64,000 nt of DNA from Clostridiales bacterium (GTDB lineage Bacteria; Bacillota; Clostridia; Christensenellales; Borkfalkiaceae). The notes beneath the pieces are model-generated. The model was given only the letters and a program-made list of their open reading frames with translations. It was not told where the DNA came from and searched no databases. Position 1 is the first letter of the stretch, and every line of letters starts with the position of its first letter. The position numbers and the translations under genes are program-made. Positions 36,213 through 45,463 of the stretch are shown here, one piece after another. The stretch spans positions 1-64,000 of the forward strand of contig SVHN01000003.1 of assembly GCA_015055805.1 (NCBI GenBank). Reading direction: 5' to 3'.

Positions 36213-36213
36213 A

Positions 36214-37263
36214 CTAATTTGCCTTTAATTTTTTTAGCTGATCTTTTATATATTCAAGAGATGCTATTTTTTCTTTGGTTTCTTCAACCGTCAAAAGGGC
36301 TGTGTTATTAGAGTCGAATTCGATTAAAGTATTGCGGTCAACGTTTCCTTTCTTAAAATATTTATCATAGTTAAGACCGCGTTTATCACTAGGAACACGA
36401 TAGAAATTACCTAGGTCGATTGCATTTGCGCACTCTTCGTTGGTAAGAAGGGTTTCAAACATTTTTTCTCCGTGACGAATACCGATAATTTTAATATCGT
36501 CTTTATTACCACCAAAAAGTTCAATAACCGCCTCCGCTTGTGTTTGAATAGTACAAGCAGGTGCTTTTTGAACGAGAATATCACCATTTTCGCCGTGCTC
36601 AAATGCAAACAACACGAGATCAACAGCCTCATCTAATGACATTATAAACCTAGTCATCGTTGGATCTGTAATAGTTACAGGTTTTCCAGACTTTATTTGG
36701 TCTATCCACAATGGAATTACGCTGCCACGGCTACACATAACGTTACCGTATCTAGTACAGCATATCTTAGTTTTTTTAGGATCAACCGTCCTTGATTTTG
36801 CAACGATAACCTTTTCCATCATAGCCTTACTTGTCCCCATTGCGTTGACAGGGTACGCAGCTTTATCAGTCGATAAGCAAACTATGTTTTTAACACCTTC
36901 ATCAATAGCGGCGGTAAGGACGTTCTCAGTTCCCAAAACGTTGGTTTTAACCGCCTCTATCGGGAAAAACTCGCAAGACGGAACTTGCTTTAACGCCGCC
37001 GCGTGGAATATGTAGTCAACGCCATGCATAGCGTTTTTAACAGATTGCAAATCGCGAACGTCGCCTATATAAAAGGTTACCTTGTCCGCAAGTTCAGGAC
37101 TTTCCGCCTGCAATCTATGACGCATATCGTCTTGTTTTTTCTCGTCACGAGAAAATATACGTATTTCTCCGATATCCGTATCCAAAAAACGGTTTAATAC
37201 AGCGTTACCAAAACTCCCTGTACCCCCCGTTATCAATAAAGTTTTTCCTTTAAATGCACTCAT
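36214..37263 (-). CDS. fnlA: UDP-N-acetylglucosamine 4,6-dehydratase/5-epimerase
   Basis: First enzyme of UDP-L-FucNAc synthesis (CapE/WbjB/FnlA). 349 residues, soluble extended SDR. NAD-binding LITGGTGSFGNAVLNRFL (about 9-26), DVRDLQSVKNAM, HAAALKQVPSCEFFPIEAVK, and the active-site region with NAMGTSKAMMEK in which tyrosine is replaced by the family's MxxxK pattern. VTITDPTMTRFIMSLDEAVD is typical of the branch. Heads the fnlABC trio. Confidence 0.9.
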   Translation of the reverse strand: MSAFKGKTLLITGGTGSFGNAVLNRFLDTDIGEIRIFSRDEKKQDDMRHRLQAESPELADKVTFYIGDVRDLQSVKNAMHGVDYIFHAAALKQVPSCEFFPIEAVKTNVLGTENVLTAAIDEGVKNIVCLSTDKAAYPVNAMGTSKAMMEKVIVAKSRTVDPKKTKICCTRYGNVMCSRGSVIPLWIDQIKSGKPVTITDPTMTRFIMSLDEAVDLVLFAFEHGENGDILVQKAPACTIQTQAEAVIELFGGNKDDIKIIGIRHGEKMFETLLTNEECANAIDLGNFYRVPSDKRGLNYDKYFKKGNVDRNTLIEFDSNNTALLTVEETKEKIASLEYIKDQLKKLKAN

Positions 37264-37288
37264 TTTTTATCTCCTATTCACTTAAATA

Positions 37289-38881
37289 TTATTTTAACCC
37301 ATTAAGGTATGGTATAACCCAAAGAGCAAGCAAAACAACCGTAATAACAACACCTATGATAATTGATGAAAGTAATATTAGTTTAGTCTTTCTTATTTCA
37401 GCAGGATTTTTTTCCGACTCTGGCATTATAAACAGTTTATTTCGTTCTACCTTTTCATTGTCTGTAACTTTTGTGCAGGCAGAACCAATTACTAAAGCGA
37501 GTATCCCGGCTACTAAACCAATAAAGAATGGATCAAAATATATTGGGAGCATAACATTCATTACACCAGTATAGATTTTTAATATTGCACTTACAATAAA
37601 TCCAACTAGCATACCACAAAAAGCCCCTGTTTTAGTAACTCTCTTACTCCACACACTTGCAATTGCTACTGGTAGCCAAGAGCAAGCAACAACTGTCGCA
37701 CCTAAATATGTTATCCAAAAAATTTCTGGTGGATAAAACACGCACAACAAGCACACTACAATTCCGATTGCAAGAACAACTAATCTTCCGTAAAAAACCT
37801 GTTTCCTACCGCTCTTAATCTTTATAATGTCATTGGTAACACTAGAACCGACCAAAGATAAAAATGTTGTTGCAGAAGATATCCCAGACGCTAATACTCC
37901 CGAAAGAACAACAATTCCCAATATTGCTGGCATAGCATTCATTGATGCCCAAATCAATGCTTCCGAAGGATTCTGCATCCCTGGATTAAGTTTGTTAGTA
38001 AAAACACCCGCCATGCACATTAAAAATTCAATTATAAATACACTTGCTGATGCAAGAATACTAGAACGTACTACAACATGTTCGTTTTTCGCCATAAGGT
38101 ACCTACTAGATTGCCAAGGTGCCACCATCAACACACCCATCCAAGCTACCCCATACCCAATAGCCCATATCATATTTTCAGTACCTGTCGGATAAAAATA
38201 ATCAAGATTTCCACTTCCTGATAAAATTCCAGGAACTATGTCATATGTTGCCATTTGCGTTACCGTACTAGTCCAACCACCCGCTTTTTGCGCAACAAAA
38301 ATTGCGCCAACGATTGCCGCGATTGAAAACATAGAAAACATAATAGTATCTGTAATCAATACTCCCTTGGCTCCTGATACTATTGTAATCAATGTAAAAA
38401 CTATTACTGCGATAACAATACATATATTGTAGTTTAGTCCAGTTACCGTAGACATCAATACGCCTATTCCTTGCACACACGATAAACTATAGATCAGCAT
38501 AATTATTATACTTGTAACCGTTGCAAGCTTTTGCATCGCGGGAGAATCAAAGCGTTTTCCAAAATATTCAGGAAGTGTAACAGCATTGCTTCTTCTAAGA
38601 TATCTTCCAAAAAAAACAGAACCGAGAATATACCCCACAGATAGCACGCCTACTGCGACCATAATAGGTGAAAAGAATCCACTATAACATTCGCCTACAT
38701 CACCCATAAATAGTCCTACGCCTATGAAAGAAGCAACTAGCGAGCCAGTAATTAAAAAAGAAGGAGCATTCCTACCAGCAACATAAAAATCATCTGCACT
38801 TTTAACTTTTTTACTTATTAAAGCACTGACGAGAACATATGCAGCCATTGTAATAATCATACCAATAAAGAAAATATTCAT
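37289..38881 (-). CDS. Sodium:solute symporter (SSS/SLC5 family), probable choline uptake
   Basis: 530 residues with about 13 membrane helices. SSS features: ADDFYVAGRNAPSFLITGSL (about 30-49), SFIGVGLFMGDVGE, and the helix with GVLASGISSATTFLSLVGSS resembling the conserved sodium site SSS pattern. Substrate is inferred from position: it lies between a 38-residue membrane partner and the LicC-LicA fusion, where a choline importer is required (Haemophilus uses LicB, another family). The animal choline carrier CHT1 is also SLC5. Pantothenate, proline or other solutes cannot be excluded. Start overlaps the small gene by ATGA. Confidence 0.8.
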   Translation of the reverse strand: MNIFFIGMIITMAAYVLVSALISKKVKSADDFYVAGRNAPSFLITGSLVASFIGVGLFMGDVGECYSGFFSPIMVAVGVLSVGYILGSVFFGRYLRRSNAVTLPEYFGKRFDSPAMQKLATVTSIIIMLIYSLSCVQGIGVLMSTVTGLNYNICIVIAVIVFTLITIVSGAKGVLITDTIMFSMFSIAAIVGAIFVAQKAGGWTSTVTQMATYDIVPGILSGSGNLDYFYPTGTENMIWAIGYGVAWMGVLMVAPWQSSRYLMAKNEHVVVRSSILASASVFIIEFLMCMAGVFTNKLNPGMQNPSEALIWASMNAMPAILGIVVLSGVLASGISSATTFLSLVGSSVTNDIIKIKSGRKQVFYGRLVVLAIGIVVCLLCVFYPPEIFWITYLGATVVACSWLPVAIASVWSKRVTKTGAFCGMLVGFIVSAILKIYTGVMNVMLPIYFDPFFIGLVAGILALVIGSACTKVTDNEKVERNKLFIMPESEKNPAEIRKTKLILLSSIIIGVVITVVLLALWVIPYLNGLK

Positions 38882-38994
38882 TTGTTCTTGTCCGCCCTTC
38901 TCTCATCTTTAAAACTTTTAAACAACGCAATAGATGCAACCACGCATGAAGCCGAAAACCACACGCCTATACCAACTGCAATAATAATTTCCAT
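38878..38994 (-). CDS. 38-residue membrane protein, probable symporter accessory subunit
   Basis: Short frame MEIIIAVGIGVWFSASCVVA... to ...DERRADKNK. One hydrophobic helix (about 3-26) and a charged C-terminal tail. Its stop overlaps the symporter start (ATGA), so translation is coupled. This matches the pattern of small accessory proteins paired with sodium symporters. The ribosome binding site is weak (AGGGG, 12 bases away), immediately after the LicC-LicA gene. Function is inference from size, hydrophobicity and coupling. Confidence 0.7.
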   Translation of the reverse strand: MEIIIAVGIGVWFSASCVVASIALFKSFKDERRADKNK

Positions 38995-39002
38995 GACTTA
39001 AA

Positions 39003-40772
39003 TTAACCCCTATCAATTTTACTTAACACTTCTTCACTATATCTAATCATTTTATCATACCAGCCAATCATATAATCACTTACGCCACTATTATTTCGGC
39101 TAGCATATATTCCCCAAACATACCAATAATAGTAAATTATTGAAGCACATGATAAAAGATGCAATTTTTCATCACCAGTTGTTTCTCTTCCGAAATATGG
39201 AAACAACCATTTATCAATATCCTCACACTTAGAATTTTGAAGAGAAAAAAGTTTACAAATATCGTACCCAATATCATTATCCCCAGCAAACTCCCAATCA
39301 ATTATAGTAAGATTATCACCTGCCACTAACAAATTTGGTTCATACAGATCGTTATGACAAAGTGACTTTTGCCACGGATGGTTTGACAACCAATCAAAGA
39401 TTGGAAGCATTCTCTGTCTCAATTCCTCAACCTTGCGATAAGAAAGCGCATCTATGAATTTTTCATACTCAATCATCTTATCAGCTTCACTTTTATAGTT
39501 AAAAGTGAAGCCAACTTTTCTCTTCGAATCATGAAGACACTTCAACTTGTCAGAAAGCATCTTGATATGGCGTAAATCGCAAAAATCAAACTCCTCAGTA
39601 GTTTCTATGTATTTTGAAATTTTCCAACCTTCATCTTCGTCGATATGGATTAAAGTATTATCAACACCTAGGCTCTTTGCCAAATAAAGAGATGCCGCTT
39701 CTTTTTTTCTATCAATAACTTTCGATGCATTAATATCTGGATGACGATATATATAACAATCATCTTTACACTTAAACTTAAAAGAGCGATTATTAAGTCC
39801 TTTCTTTACTGGTTCGATATCAGATATGTCTGAAAAACTACAATTTAATACATTGCAAATATTTTCAAACACTTTTACACGATTATGAGAAATATAGTCA
39901 GGATCAAACGATTTAAGCTCTTCCATACTATCAAACTCAAGAATGTCACCATCCTTGCATTTTTGCACCCACATGGGAAGAGCATTTACATTTTCCGCAT
40001 ATATGGTTTCCCAGTACATATATTCAATACCTGGTCTACCATAATAACTTTCCAAAATTGGTTTAAATCGTGTCGTAAAATCATTACTGTAGTATGCATG
40101 CCCATACATTATCCATTGGTCTTGCGACGGCTTATTTGTATCAATCACTAGCATATCTTCATCAAAAGTAAAAGCCCTTTCAACATAACTTATCCCAGGC
40201 AAATATACCGAACAGTAAAATGCACGATATTCATATTGATGAAACATGTTTTTGGGATAATAGTTATCAGAACAAACAATATACGTATTTGACAGATAAT
40301 CTCGAGCTGCATAAATACTGCTATGAGTATTTTTAACAGCAAACTCATTGTTAACGACTAATTTCACGCCAAACTTGTCTCGCAAATAAAAGAATTTTTC
40401 CATCTTGTATCCAACGACCAATACAATTTCCCCAACACCAGCATCTTGCAACTGTCGGATTAATCTCTCGGTCATAACTTCACCCTTAACCGATATAAGT
40501 CCCTTCGGCAATTCATACGACACAGGAATAAAACGAGTACTCATCCCTGCCGCAAGAATAATCGCATTGCGTACTTTATATGGCTCCAAAACCCTCAACC
40601 CGGCTTCTGTAATTTCTAAGGACTGATTCAACCATCCATTATCAATAAATTCTGACAAGCATTTATTGACGTCAGTTAAACTACAACAACAATCTTTCGA
40701 CACCGTATTTAAGTCGTTAATAACTCTAGATTCGGCAAACCATCTAAGTATATCAAATGATAATTTATCCAT
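39003..40772 (-). CDS. licCA: Fusion of winged-helix domain, LicC-like cytidylyltransferase and LicA-like choline kinase
   Basis: 589 residues from ATG 40772 (AGGTG upstream; a GTG three codons earlier is also open). Residues 1-70: MarR-like winged helix (LSFDILRWFAES, VNKCLSEFIDNGWL, ITEAGLRVLEP). About 70-300: nucleotidyltransferase of LicC type, AIILAAGMSTRFIPVS, ELPKGLISVKGE, VSDNYY-like CSDNYYPKNMF. About 305-589: aminoglycoside/choline kinase fold, GLNNRSFKFKC, catalytic LCHNDLYEPNLLV and metal loop TIIDWEFAGDNDIGYDICK. Together these would phosphorylate choline and activate it as CDP-choline. The DNA-binding-like domain may be structural or may sense. Confidence 0.85.
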   Translation of the reverse strand: MDKLSFDILRWFAESRVINDLNTVSKDCCCSLTDVNKCLSEFIDNGWLNQSLEITEAGLRVLEPYKVRNAIILAAGMSTRFIPVSYELPKGLISVKGEVMTERLIRQLQDAGVGEIVLVVGYKMEKFFYLRDKFGVKLVVNNEFAVKNTHSSIYAARDYLSNTYIVCSDNYYPKNMFHQYEYRAFYCSVYLPGISYVERAFTFDEDMLVIDTNKPSQDQWIMYGHAYYSNDFTTRFKPILESYYGRPGIEYMYWETIYAENVNALPMWVQKCKDGDILEFDSMEELKSFDPDYISHNRVKVFENICNVLNCSFSDISDIEPVKKGLNNRSFKFKCKDDCYIYRHPDINASKVIDRKKEAASLYLAKSLGVDNTLIHIDEDEGWKISKYIETTEEFDFCDLRHIKMLSDKLKCLHDSKRKVGFTFNYKSEADKMIEYEKFIDALSYRKVEELRQRMLPIFDWLSNHPWQKSLCHNDLYEPNLLVAGDNLTIIDWEFAGDNDIGYDICKLFSLQNSKCEDIDKWLFPYFGRETTGDEKLHLLSCASIIYYYWYVWGIYASRNNSGVSDYMIGWYDKMIRYSEEVLSKIDRG

Positions 40773-40807
40773 AAATAACACCTGCTAATTTTTCAACAAA
40801 CTCCGCT

Positions 40808-41626
40808 CTAATATATCTCCACATTATCCTTTATGTACATCTTATTTGCATGATGTGTAACTCGTTTTTCTTCAGGAGGCAATTTCATATAATCACCATA
40901 TATATTAGTCAATATTTCATCATAACCTATCGGAATTGGAAACTCATATCCTTCAAAAGAAACATACTTACAACCTGATATGCATTCTTTTCTAAACCTA
41001 TCACCTCTATTAACAAACAAACACGAAGTAACGCCTACATAATTTGACTTACTAATAGTATACTTTTTATGTAATTTATCGACTTTTTTAGCCAACCGAA
41101 CATGTCCCCCCGTAAGCATACGAATTATAGGAACAAATATTTTTCTCTTCAGCGATCCATTTGTTTCCATTAAACAGTATGCATGCAATTTATAAATTCG
41201 CATCAATCTATTGAACCATCTATCAAACTCCTGTTTAGATTCTGGTTGCCCGTCCATTGGGAACACATCTACGTCCACGCCCAAATAATCGTTGTGATAA
41301 TTAACTCCAGCCTCAATTTTTACTGTAAATGTATCTATAATTTTGACATAAGGATGCTTCGCTCCTTTTGAATACGGTGAAACTAATTTATATCTTCCAC
41401 CATCATTTATTTTATTAAAGTTCTCAATTAACCAATTATAATCTTCTCTAGGCAAAGTTATATCAATATCGTCATCCCAAGGAATAAAACCTTTATGCCT
41501 AACGGCACCAATCAAAGTACCATAAGCTAAAAAGTATTTTAAATTATTCTTATTACAAAAATCATCTATATGTCTCAAAATATTAAGTTCAATAATTTTT
41601 GCATCTTCAAAAGACAGCTCTCTCAC
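40808..41626 (-). CDS. licD: LicD-family phosphotransferase (phosphocholine transferase type)
   Basis: 272 residues with the full LicD signature YFLAYGTLIGAVRHKGFIPW followed by DDDIDITLPREDY (about 30-62). Transfers a phosphorylated alcohol, usually phosphocholine from CDP-choline, onto a glycan. The start is GTG, overlapping the flippase stop in GTGA with AGAGGG upstream. It sits directly before the LicC-LicA fusion, which makes phosphocholine the likely cargo. A second LicD lies at 47.4 kb. Confidence 0.88.
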   Translation of the reverse strand: MRELSFEDAKIIELNILRHIDDFCNKNNLKYFLAYGTLIGAVRHKGFIPWDDDIDITLPREDYNWLIENFNKINDGGRYKLVSPYSKGAKHPYVKIIDTFTVKIEAGVNYHNDYLGVDVDVFPMDGQPESKQEFDRWFNRLMRIYKLHAYCLMETNGSLKRKIFVPIIRMLTGGHVRLAKKVDKLHKKYTISKSNYVGVTSCLFVNRGDRFRKECISGCKYVSFEGYEFPIPIGYDEILTNIYGDYMKLPPEEKRVTHHANKMYIKDNVEIY

Positions 41627-42921
41627 TTTTTTATCCCTCTCTTTATAATTGAAATTATCGGAACAGGATTTAATCCTTTAATCATTAAAATATTATTTCT
41701 TCTTATTGGCTTAATTATGAACCCCATAACTACGTTTGTAAATATTTGAGTTACAAGTGACGCAAACGCTGCGCCCATTATACCCCATATTGGTATAAAA
41801 ATAAAATTCAAAGCTACGTTTGTTAACGCTCCAGACAAATTTATAACCCATAAATATTTTTGTTTTTCTTCTGCCAAGATCCAAACGTTTCGAACAGAGC
41901 CTAAATAAGAAAACGTTGAATACCAAACTATTAACCGCAAAGCATTAACCGACGCAAAATACTGTTCACCATACAATATTTTAACAATTAGTTCAGCAAA
42001 AACAGTTATCCCAATACATTGAATTAAGGAAAAGTAAATTATAACTGAATAAAATCTTGTCACGTTAAATTCGAAAGCCTCTTGACTAACGTTTTTACTT
42101 TCCAAGACCTTCGGTCGCAAAGAATCGATTATTGCATTAAAAACAAACCCTGTCACGCCTGCGCAAGTACACGCCGCGGCATAAAACCCTGCAGCAGAAT
42201 CGTCAATCATATTTTTTAGCATTATCTTATCTGTTTGCGCAAATATTGCCACCATCATCCCTGAAATGATGTAATATTTACTTCTTGAAAACATATTTTT
42301 TGCTCTTTCAATCGAAAAGCGCAGACTTGATGATTTTTGCCTATTATACAATATAATCAAGACAAATGCAATAATAAAATAGTCAATAACTTGCGACAAT
42401 GCAAACATGTACACGCTTTTTCCAGTCACAAGCAAGTAAACTTTATAAATGGAAACAATAACGTATGCTACAAGCATTGTAATAGACGTATATTTTGATT
42501 TAAGTTTTGCTTGAAACCAATACTGAATCATTTCTAGTGCTTGAAACACTAAAACAACACTATGCAAAGCGCAAACTATAATTGTTTCTGTTTCATTGCC
42601 GTTCATCAGCCATACAAACGACATTATGCCAACGATACAAAGTAAACTAGAAACAAAACTTAAAACAAGGGCTGTCCCAAGTATTTCCCCCTCTTCTTCG
42701 GGCTTGGCGTTTACTATTTCGCGCACTAATATACCGGATAATCCCAGTTGCATTATTGGAACAACAAACGCAACTAATGACGACGCGTAATTAATGAGTC
42801 CATAATTCGACGGGCCTAAATACCTTGCTGTAATAGAACCTATTACAAGCGATACTATCGATTGAACTACTCTACAAACAATTATCCATGATGCGTTTTT
42901 TACAACTTTATTGTTCAGCAT
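41623..42921 (-). CDS. wzx: Wzx-type oligosaccharide flippase
   Basis: 432 residues with 12-14 hydrophobic helices, MATE/PST superfamily. SIVSLVIGSITARYLGPSNYGLI (helix 1 region), then GILVREIV, and SRSKYYIISGMMVAIFAQTDKIMLK around the middle are typical of RfbX/Wzx proteins. Moves the lipid-linked repeat unit across the membrane for the Wzy polymerase at 45.5 kb. AT-rich like its neighbours. Confidence 0.88.
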   Translation of the reverse strand: MLNNKVVKNASWIIVCRVVQSIVSLVIGSITARYLGPSNYGLINYASSLVAFVVPIMQLGLSGILVREIVNAKPEEEGEILGTALVLSFVSSLLCIVGIMSFVWLMNGNETETIIVCALHSVVLVFQALEMIQYWFQAKLKSKYTSITMLVAYVIVSIYKVYLLVTGKSVYMFALSQVIDYFIIAFVLIILYNRQKSSSLRFSIERAKNMFSRSKYYIISGMMVAIFAQTDKIMLKNMIDDSAAGFYAAACTCAGVTGFVFNAIIDSLRPKVLESKNVSQEAFEFNVTRFYSVIIYFSLIQCIGITVFAELIVKILYGEQYFASVNALRLIVWYSTFSYLGSVRNVWILAEEKQKYLWVINLSGALTNVALNFIFIPIWGIMGAAFASLVTQIFTNVVMGFIIKPIRRNNILMIKGLNPVPIISIIKRGIKK

Positions 42922-42933
42922 TAATTGGCCTCG

Positions 42934-44142
42934 CTATATTGATTCATACAAGCAAACATATTCTAAAAACTTCTTGTTTTTATCAAAATCTTTCGCTCTT
43001 TTTATGCACGACACTTTCAAATATGGTTTTTCTTTATATATTCGCAAGATTTCTCTTTCTAAGGCATCTACATCATTTTTTTCAACAACCATACCACAAG
43101 TAGCATCAACTATTTCAGGGCTCCCGCCAGTTCTAAAAGTTAATACGGGTAATCCACATGCTAATGCTTCAATATTTACAGTAGGAAAGTTTTCTTCTCT
43201 AGTAGGATTAACGAACAAATCACAGGCTGAATAAATTTCTGCGAGTTCTTGTTGATTATTAGTACTGTGAATAGAAATAATTTCGATAGGCAAAAGTTTA
43301 TCCACATGTTCACTCGTTCCAACTAAAACAATTTTAAATCTGTCGTCTAATCGTTTTGATAGTTCAATAAACACGTCAAGTCCCTTTTTTTCTCCCCAAC
43401 CAAAAGCAACACCCAAAATAACAAACTTATCATTCAAATTATACTTTTGTCTAAAATTGCTATTAGTTGGTTTAAATATAGACAAATCTATACCATTATT
43501 TATCACCTTAACGGGATATTCTTTCAAAAAGGATTGTTTTACAAGCCCCGCAAGCCACTTCGACGGTGTTACTAAAGTCATATTTTCAACTCCAGTAAAC
43601 CACTTTTTCTTCATTGAATACATATTTTTTGAATTATCTCGATATACTTTGGGGTAATCAGAAATCGACGAACAGTGATGACAACCTGTTTTCCACTTTT
43701 CACAGCCTTTCATGTCAAAATGTGCACATTGTCCTGTAAAGGTCCAGCAGTCATGCAACGTCCAAATAGTACGGATATTATGCTTTTTTATATATTTAAA
43801 TAGTATAGGAAAGTTTATAACAAAACTATGTAAATTATGAAGATGAATAACATCTGGTTTCCATCTTTTAATTTTTCTAATTAGATTCTTTGTTGCTATA
43901 TAGGAATAACATCCATTTTTTCCACGCATTTTTCCAAACAAAGCATGTATAAAATTTGACAATTTACTTGAATATAGCTCATGACCTTTAGGAATTTCTG
44001 GTGCATCAGTCTTCACTTTTGAATAACATCTTGTTGAAAAAGTTCTAACTTGATGTCCTCTACTTCTAGCACAATCTGCTATTTGTAGCATTATTTTTCC
44101 AGTACTGCCATAATGTATCATATTAAGTTCAACAATACGCAT
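42934..44142 (-). CDS. Glycosyltransferase family 4
   Basis: 402 residues from ATG 44142 (MRIVELNMIHYGSTGKIM); a GTG three codons upstream is the alternative. N-terminal Rossmann fold with WKPDVIHLHNLHSF; IRTIWTLHDCWTFTGQCAHF and CEKWKTGCHHC follow. C-terminal GT-B domain has ILGVAFGWGEKKGLDVFIEL, the E(x7)E region ENFPTVNIEALACGLPVLTF. Closely resembles the gene at 49358, so the two probably arose by duplication and add sugars to the same repeat. The donor is unknown. Confidence 0.85.
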   Translation of the reverse strand: MRIVELNMIHYGSTGKIMLQIADCARSRGHQVRTFSTRCYSKVKTDAPEIPKGHELYSSKLSNFIHALFGKMRGKNGCYSYIATKNLIRKIKRWKPDVIHLHNLHSFVINFPILFKYIKKHNIRTIWTLHDCWTFTGQCAHFDMKGCEKWKTGCHHCSSISDYPKVYRDNSKNMYSMKKKWFTGVENMTLVTPSKWLAGLVKQSFLKEYPVKVINNGIDLSIFKPTNSNFRQKYNLNDKFVILGVAFGWGEKKGLDVFIELSKRLDDRFKIVLVGTSEHVDKLLPIEIISIHSTNNQQELAEIYSACDLFVNPTREENFPTVNIEALACGLPVLTFRTGGSPEIVDATCGMVVEKNDVDALEREILRIYKEKPYLKVSCIKRAKDFDKNKKFLEYVCLYESI

Positions 44143-44144
44143 AC

Positions 44145-45332
44145 CTAGCACCTACTATTTATAAACTCAACTATATTTTTTGCAATTTTATCGTAAGTTT
44201 GATTTTCACTTAAATATTTTATAGCATTAATCGCCTTTTCTCTGCGATTGGCTAAAGAATCGCTAAATACTCTTTTAACTGCAGTCATTATCCCCTCAGC
44301 TGTCATTTCATCAATCAAATACAAAAATTCGTTATATGCTTTAGGTAGAGTTTTAAATTTACTAGTCAAAACACTCTTACCTGTAAGAATATAATCAACA
44401 AGCTTAGATGGAAAAGTGTAGTTTTCAATATATCGATCAATCTTTCTTGGATTGATCAAAAGATCATATTGAGATAAAATATTAATAGTATCCTCAGGAT
44501 CAAATCTGCCATGAAAAATTATATTCTTAAATTTTTGCGAATAAAGGCGAACTTTCGTTTCCTCTTCCCCGTAACCATACAAATGAAGCTGATAATCATC
44601 ACCTAGCGAAACAAAGGCATCTAGCAGCTCTTGTATCCCATTATATTTCATTAAAGAGCCAGCATAAACAACTTTTTTTATATCGGTTTCACGCAAAACA
44701 GGGAGTTCCGAAATCAAAGGAAGATCCTCTTCATTACAACCTATAGCAAATTCCAAACAAGGCATACTTGTCCCTAATTCCTTTTGCACCTCATTCGTAA
44801 ATGTTATTAGTCCGTCGAATTTTTTTAGTTGTTTTTGCCCTATCCTAAATGCTTTTTTCTTTAACTGATTTAATAGTCCCTTCCTTTTACAAAACGTCTC
44901 CGTAAACGCTGTGTCTATCGTTATACTATAACAATATACATTTGAAAACTTTTTCATTGCCGCACAAGCTACTGCACTTGTAAAAGGGCTATTTTCTATT
45001 ATTAAAACTATCCTTTCTGTTTTGCGTGATTTAATATATTGTTTAAGATATTTTTTTAGTTGACTACAAGTCGTGAACAAAGACTTTACTGCACTATTAT
45101 TTTTTTTATTAACAACAATTAAAGGCTTTCCTTGCCATATTTCACCACCGCAAAATTCTTGCAATAATCGCTCATCGACATATGATAATGAAATAAAATT
45201 TAATTTCCCTTCAACGGCAAGGTCTATTGATTTTGCAAGATTTAATGAAAACTTATTTCCCGACACGCATCCTTTGAAATAATTATTAACCATTTCAGGC
45301 AATGCATTACATATATAAAAATACTTTACCAT
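44145..45332 (-). CDS. Glycosyltransferase, GT4-like
   Basis: 395 residues. Less conserved N-terminal half; the C-terminal half has VVYAGSLMKYNGIQELLDAF, LHLYGYGEEETKVR, NIIFHGRFDPEDTINILSQY and a LINPRK plus TFPSKLVDYILTGK acceptor/donor region, consistent with a GT-B fold. The usual ExxxxxxxE pair is not clear, replaced by the FPSKLVDY pattern seen in a GT4 subset. Probable role in repeat-unit assembly. Ribosome binding site weak. The 131 bases upstream are AT-rich and hold no visible gene. Confidence 0.75.
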   Translation of the reverse strand: MVKYFYICNALPEMVNNYFKGCVSGNKFSLNLAKSIDLAVEGKLNFISLSYVDERLLQEFCGGEIWQGKPLIVVNKKNNSAVKSLFTTCSQLKKYLKQYIKSRKTERIVLIIENSPFTSAVACAAMKKFSNVYCYSITIDTAFTETFCKRKGLLNQLKKKAFRIGQKQLKKFDGLITFTNEVQKELGTSMPCLEFAIGCNEEDLPLISELPVLRETDIKKVVYAGSLMKYNGIQELLDAFVSLGDDYQLHLYGYGEEETKVRLYSQKFKNIIFHGRFDPEDTINILSQYDLLINPRKIDRYIENYTFPSKLVDYILTGKSVLTSKFKTLPKAYNEFLYLIDEMTAEGIMTAVKRVFSDSLANRREKAINAIKYLSENQTYDKIAKNIVEFINSRC

Positions 45333-45463
45333 ATAGATTTCACTTGTTTAATCCATTTGCTATACAAAATTCTTTTTTATCAAAAACAGATCTCAACTAA
45401 AAACAATACAAAAATATCATCAACACTAAAAATAATTCTTTTGAATTGTTTATACAAAGTAAA

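Noticed and set aside
38995-39002. Longer fusion of the symporter partner with LicC-LicA
   Set aside because: The LicC-LicA gene ends with a stop at 39003-39005 before the small gene's ATG at 38994.
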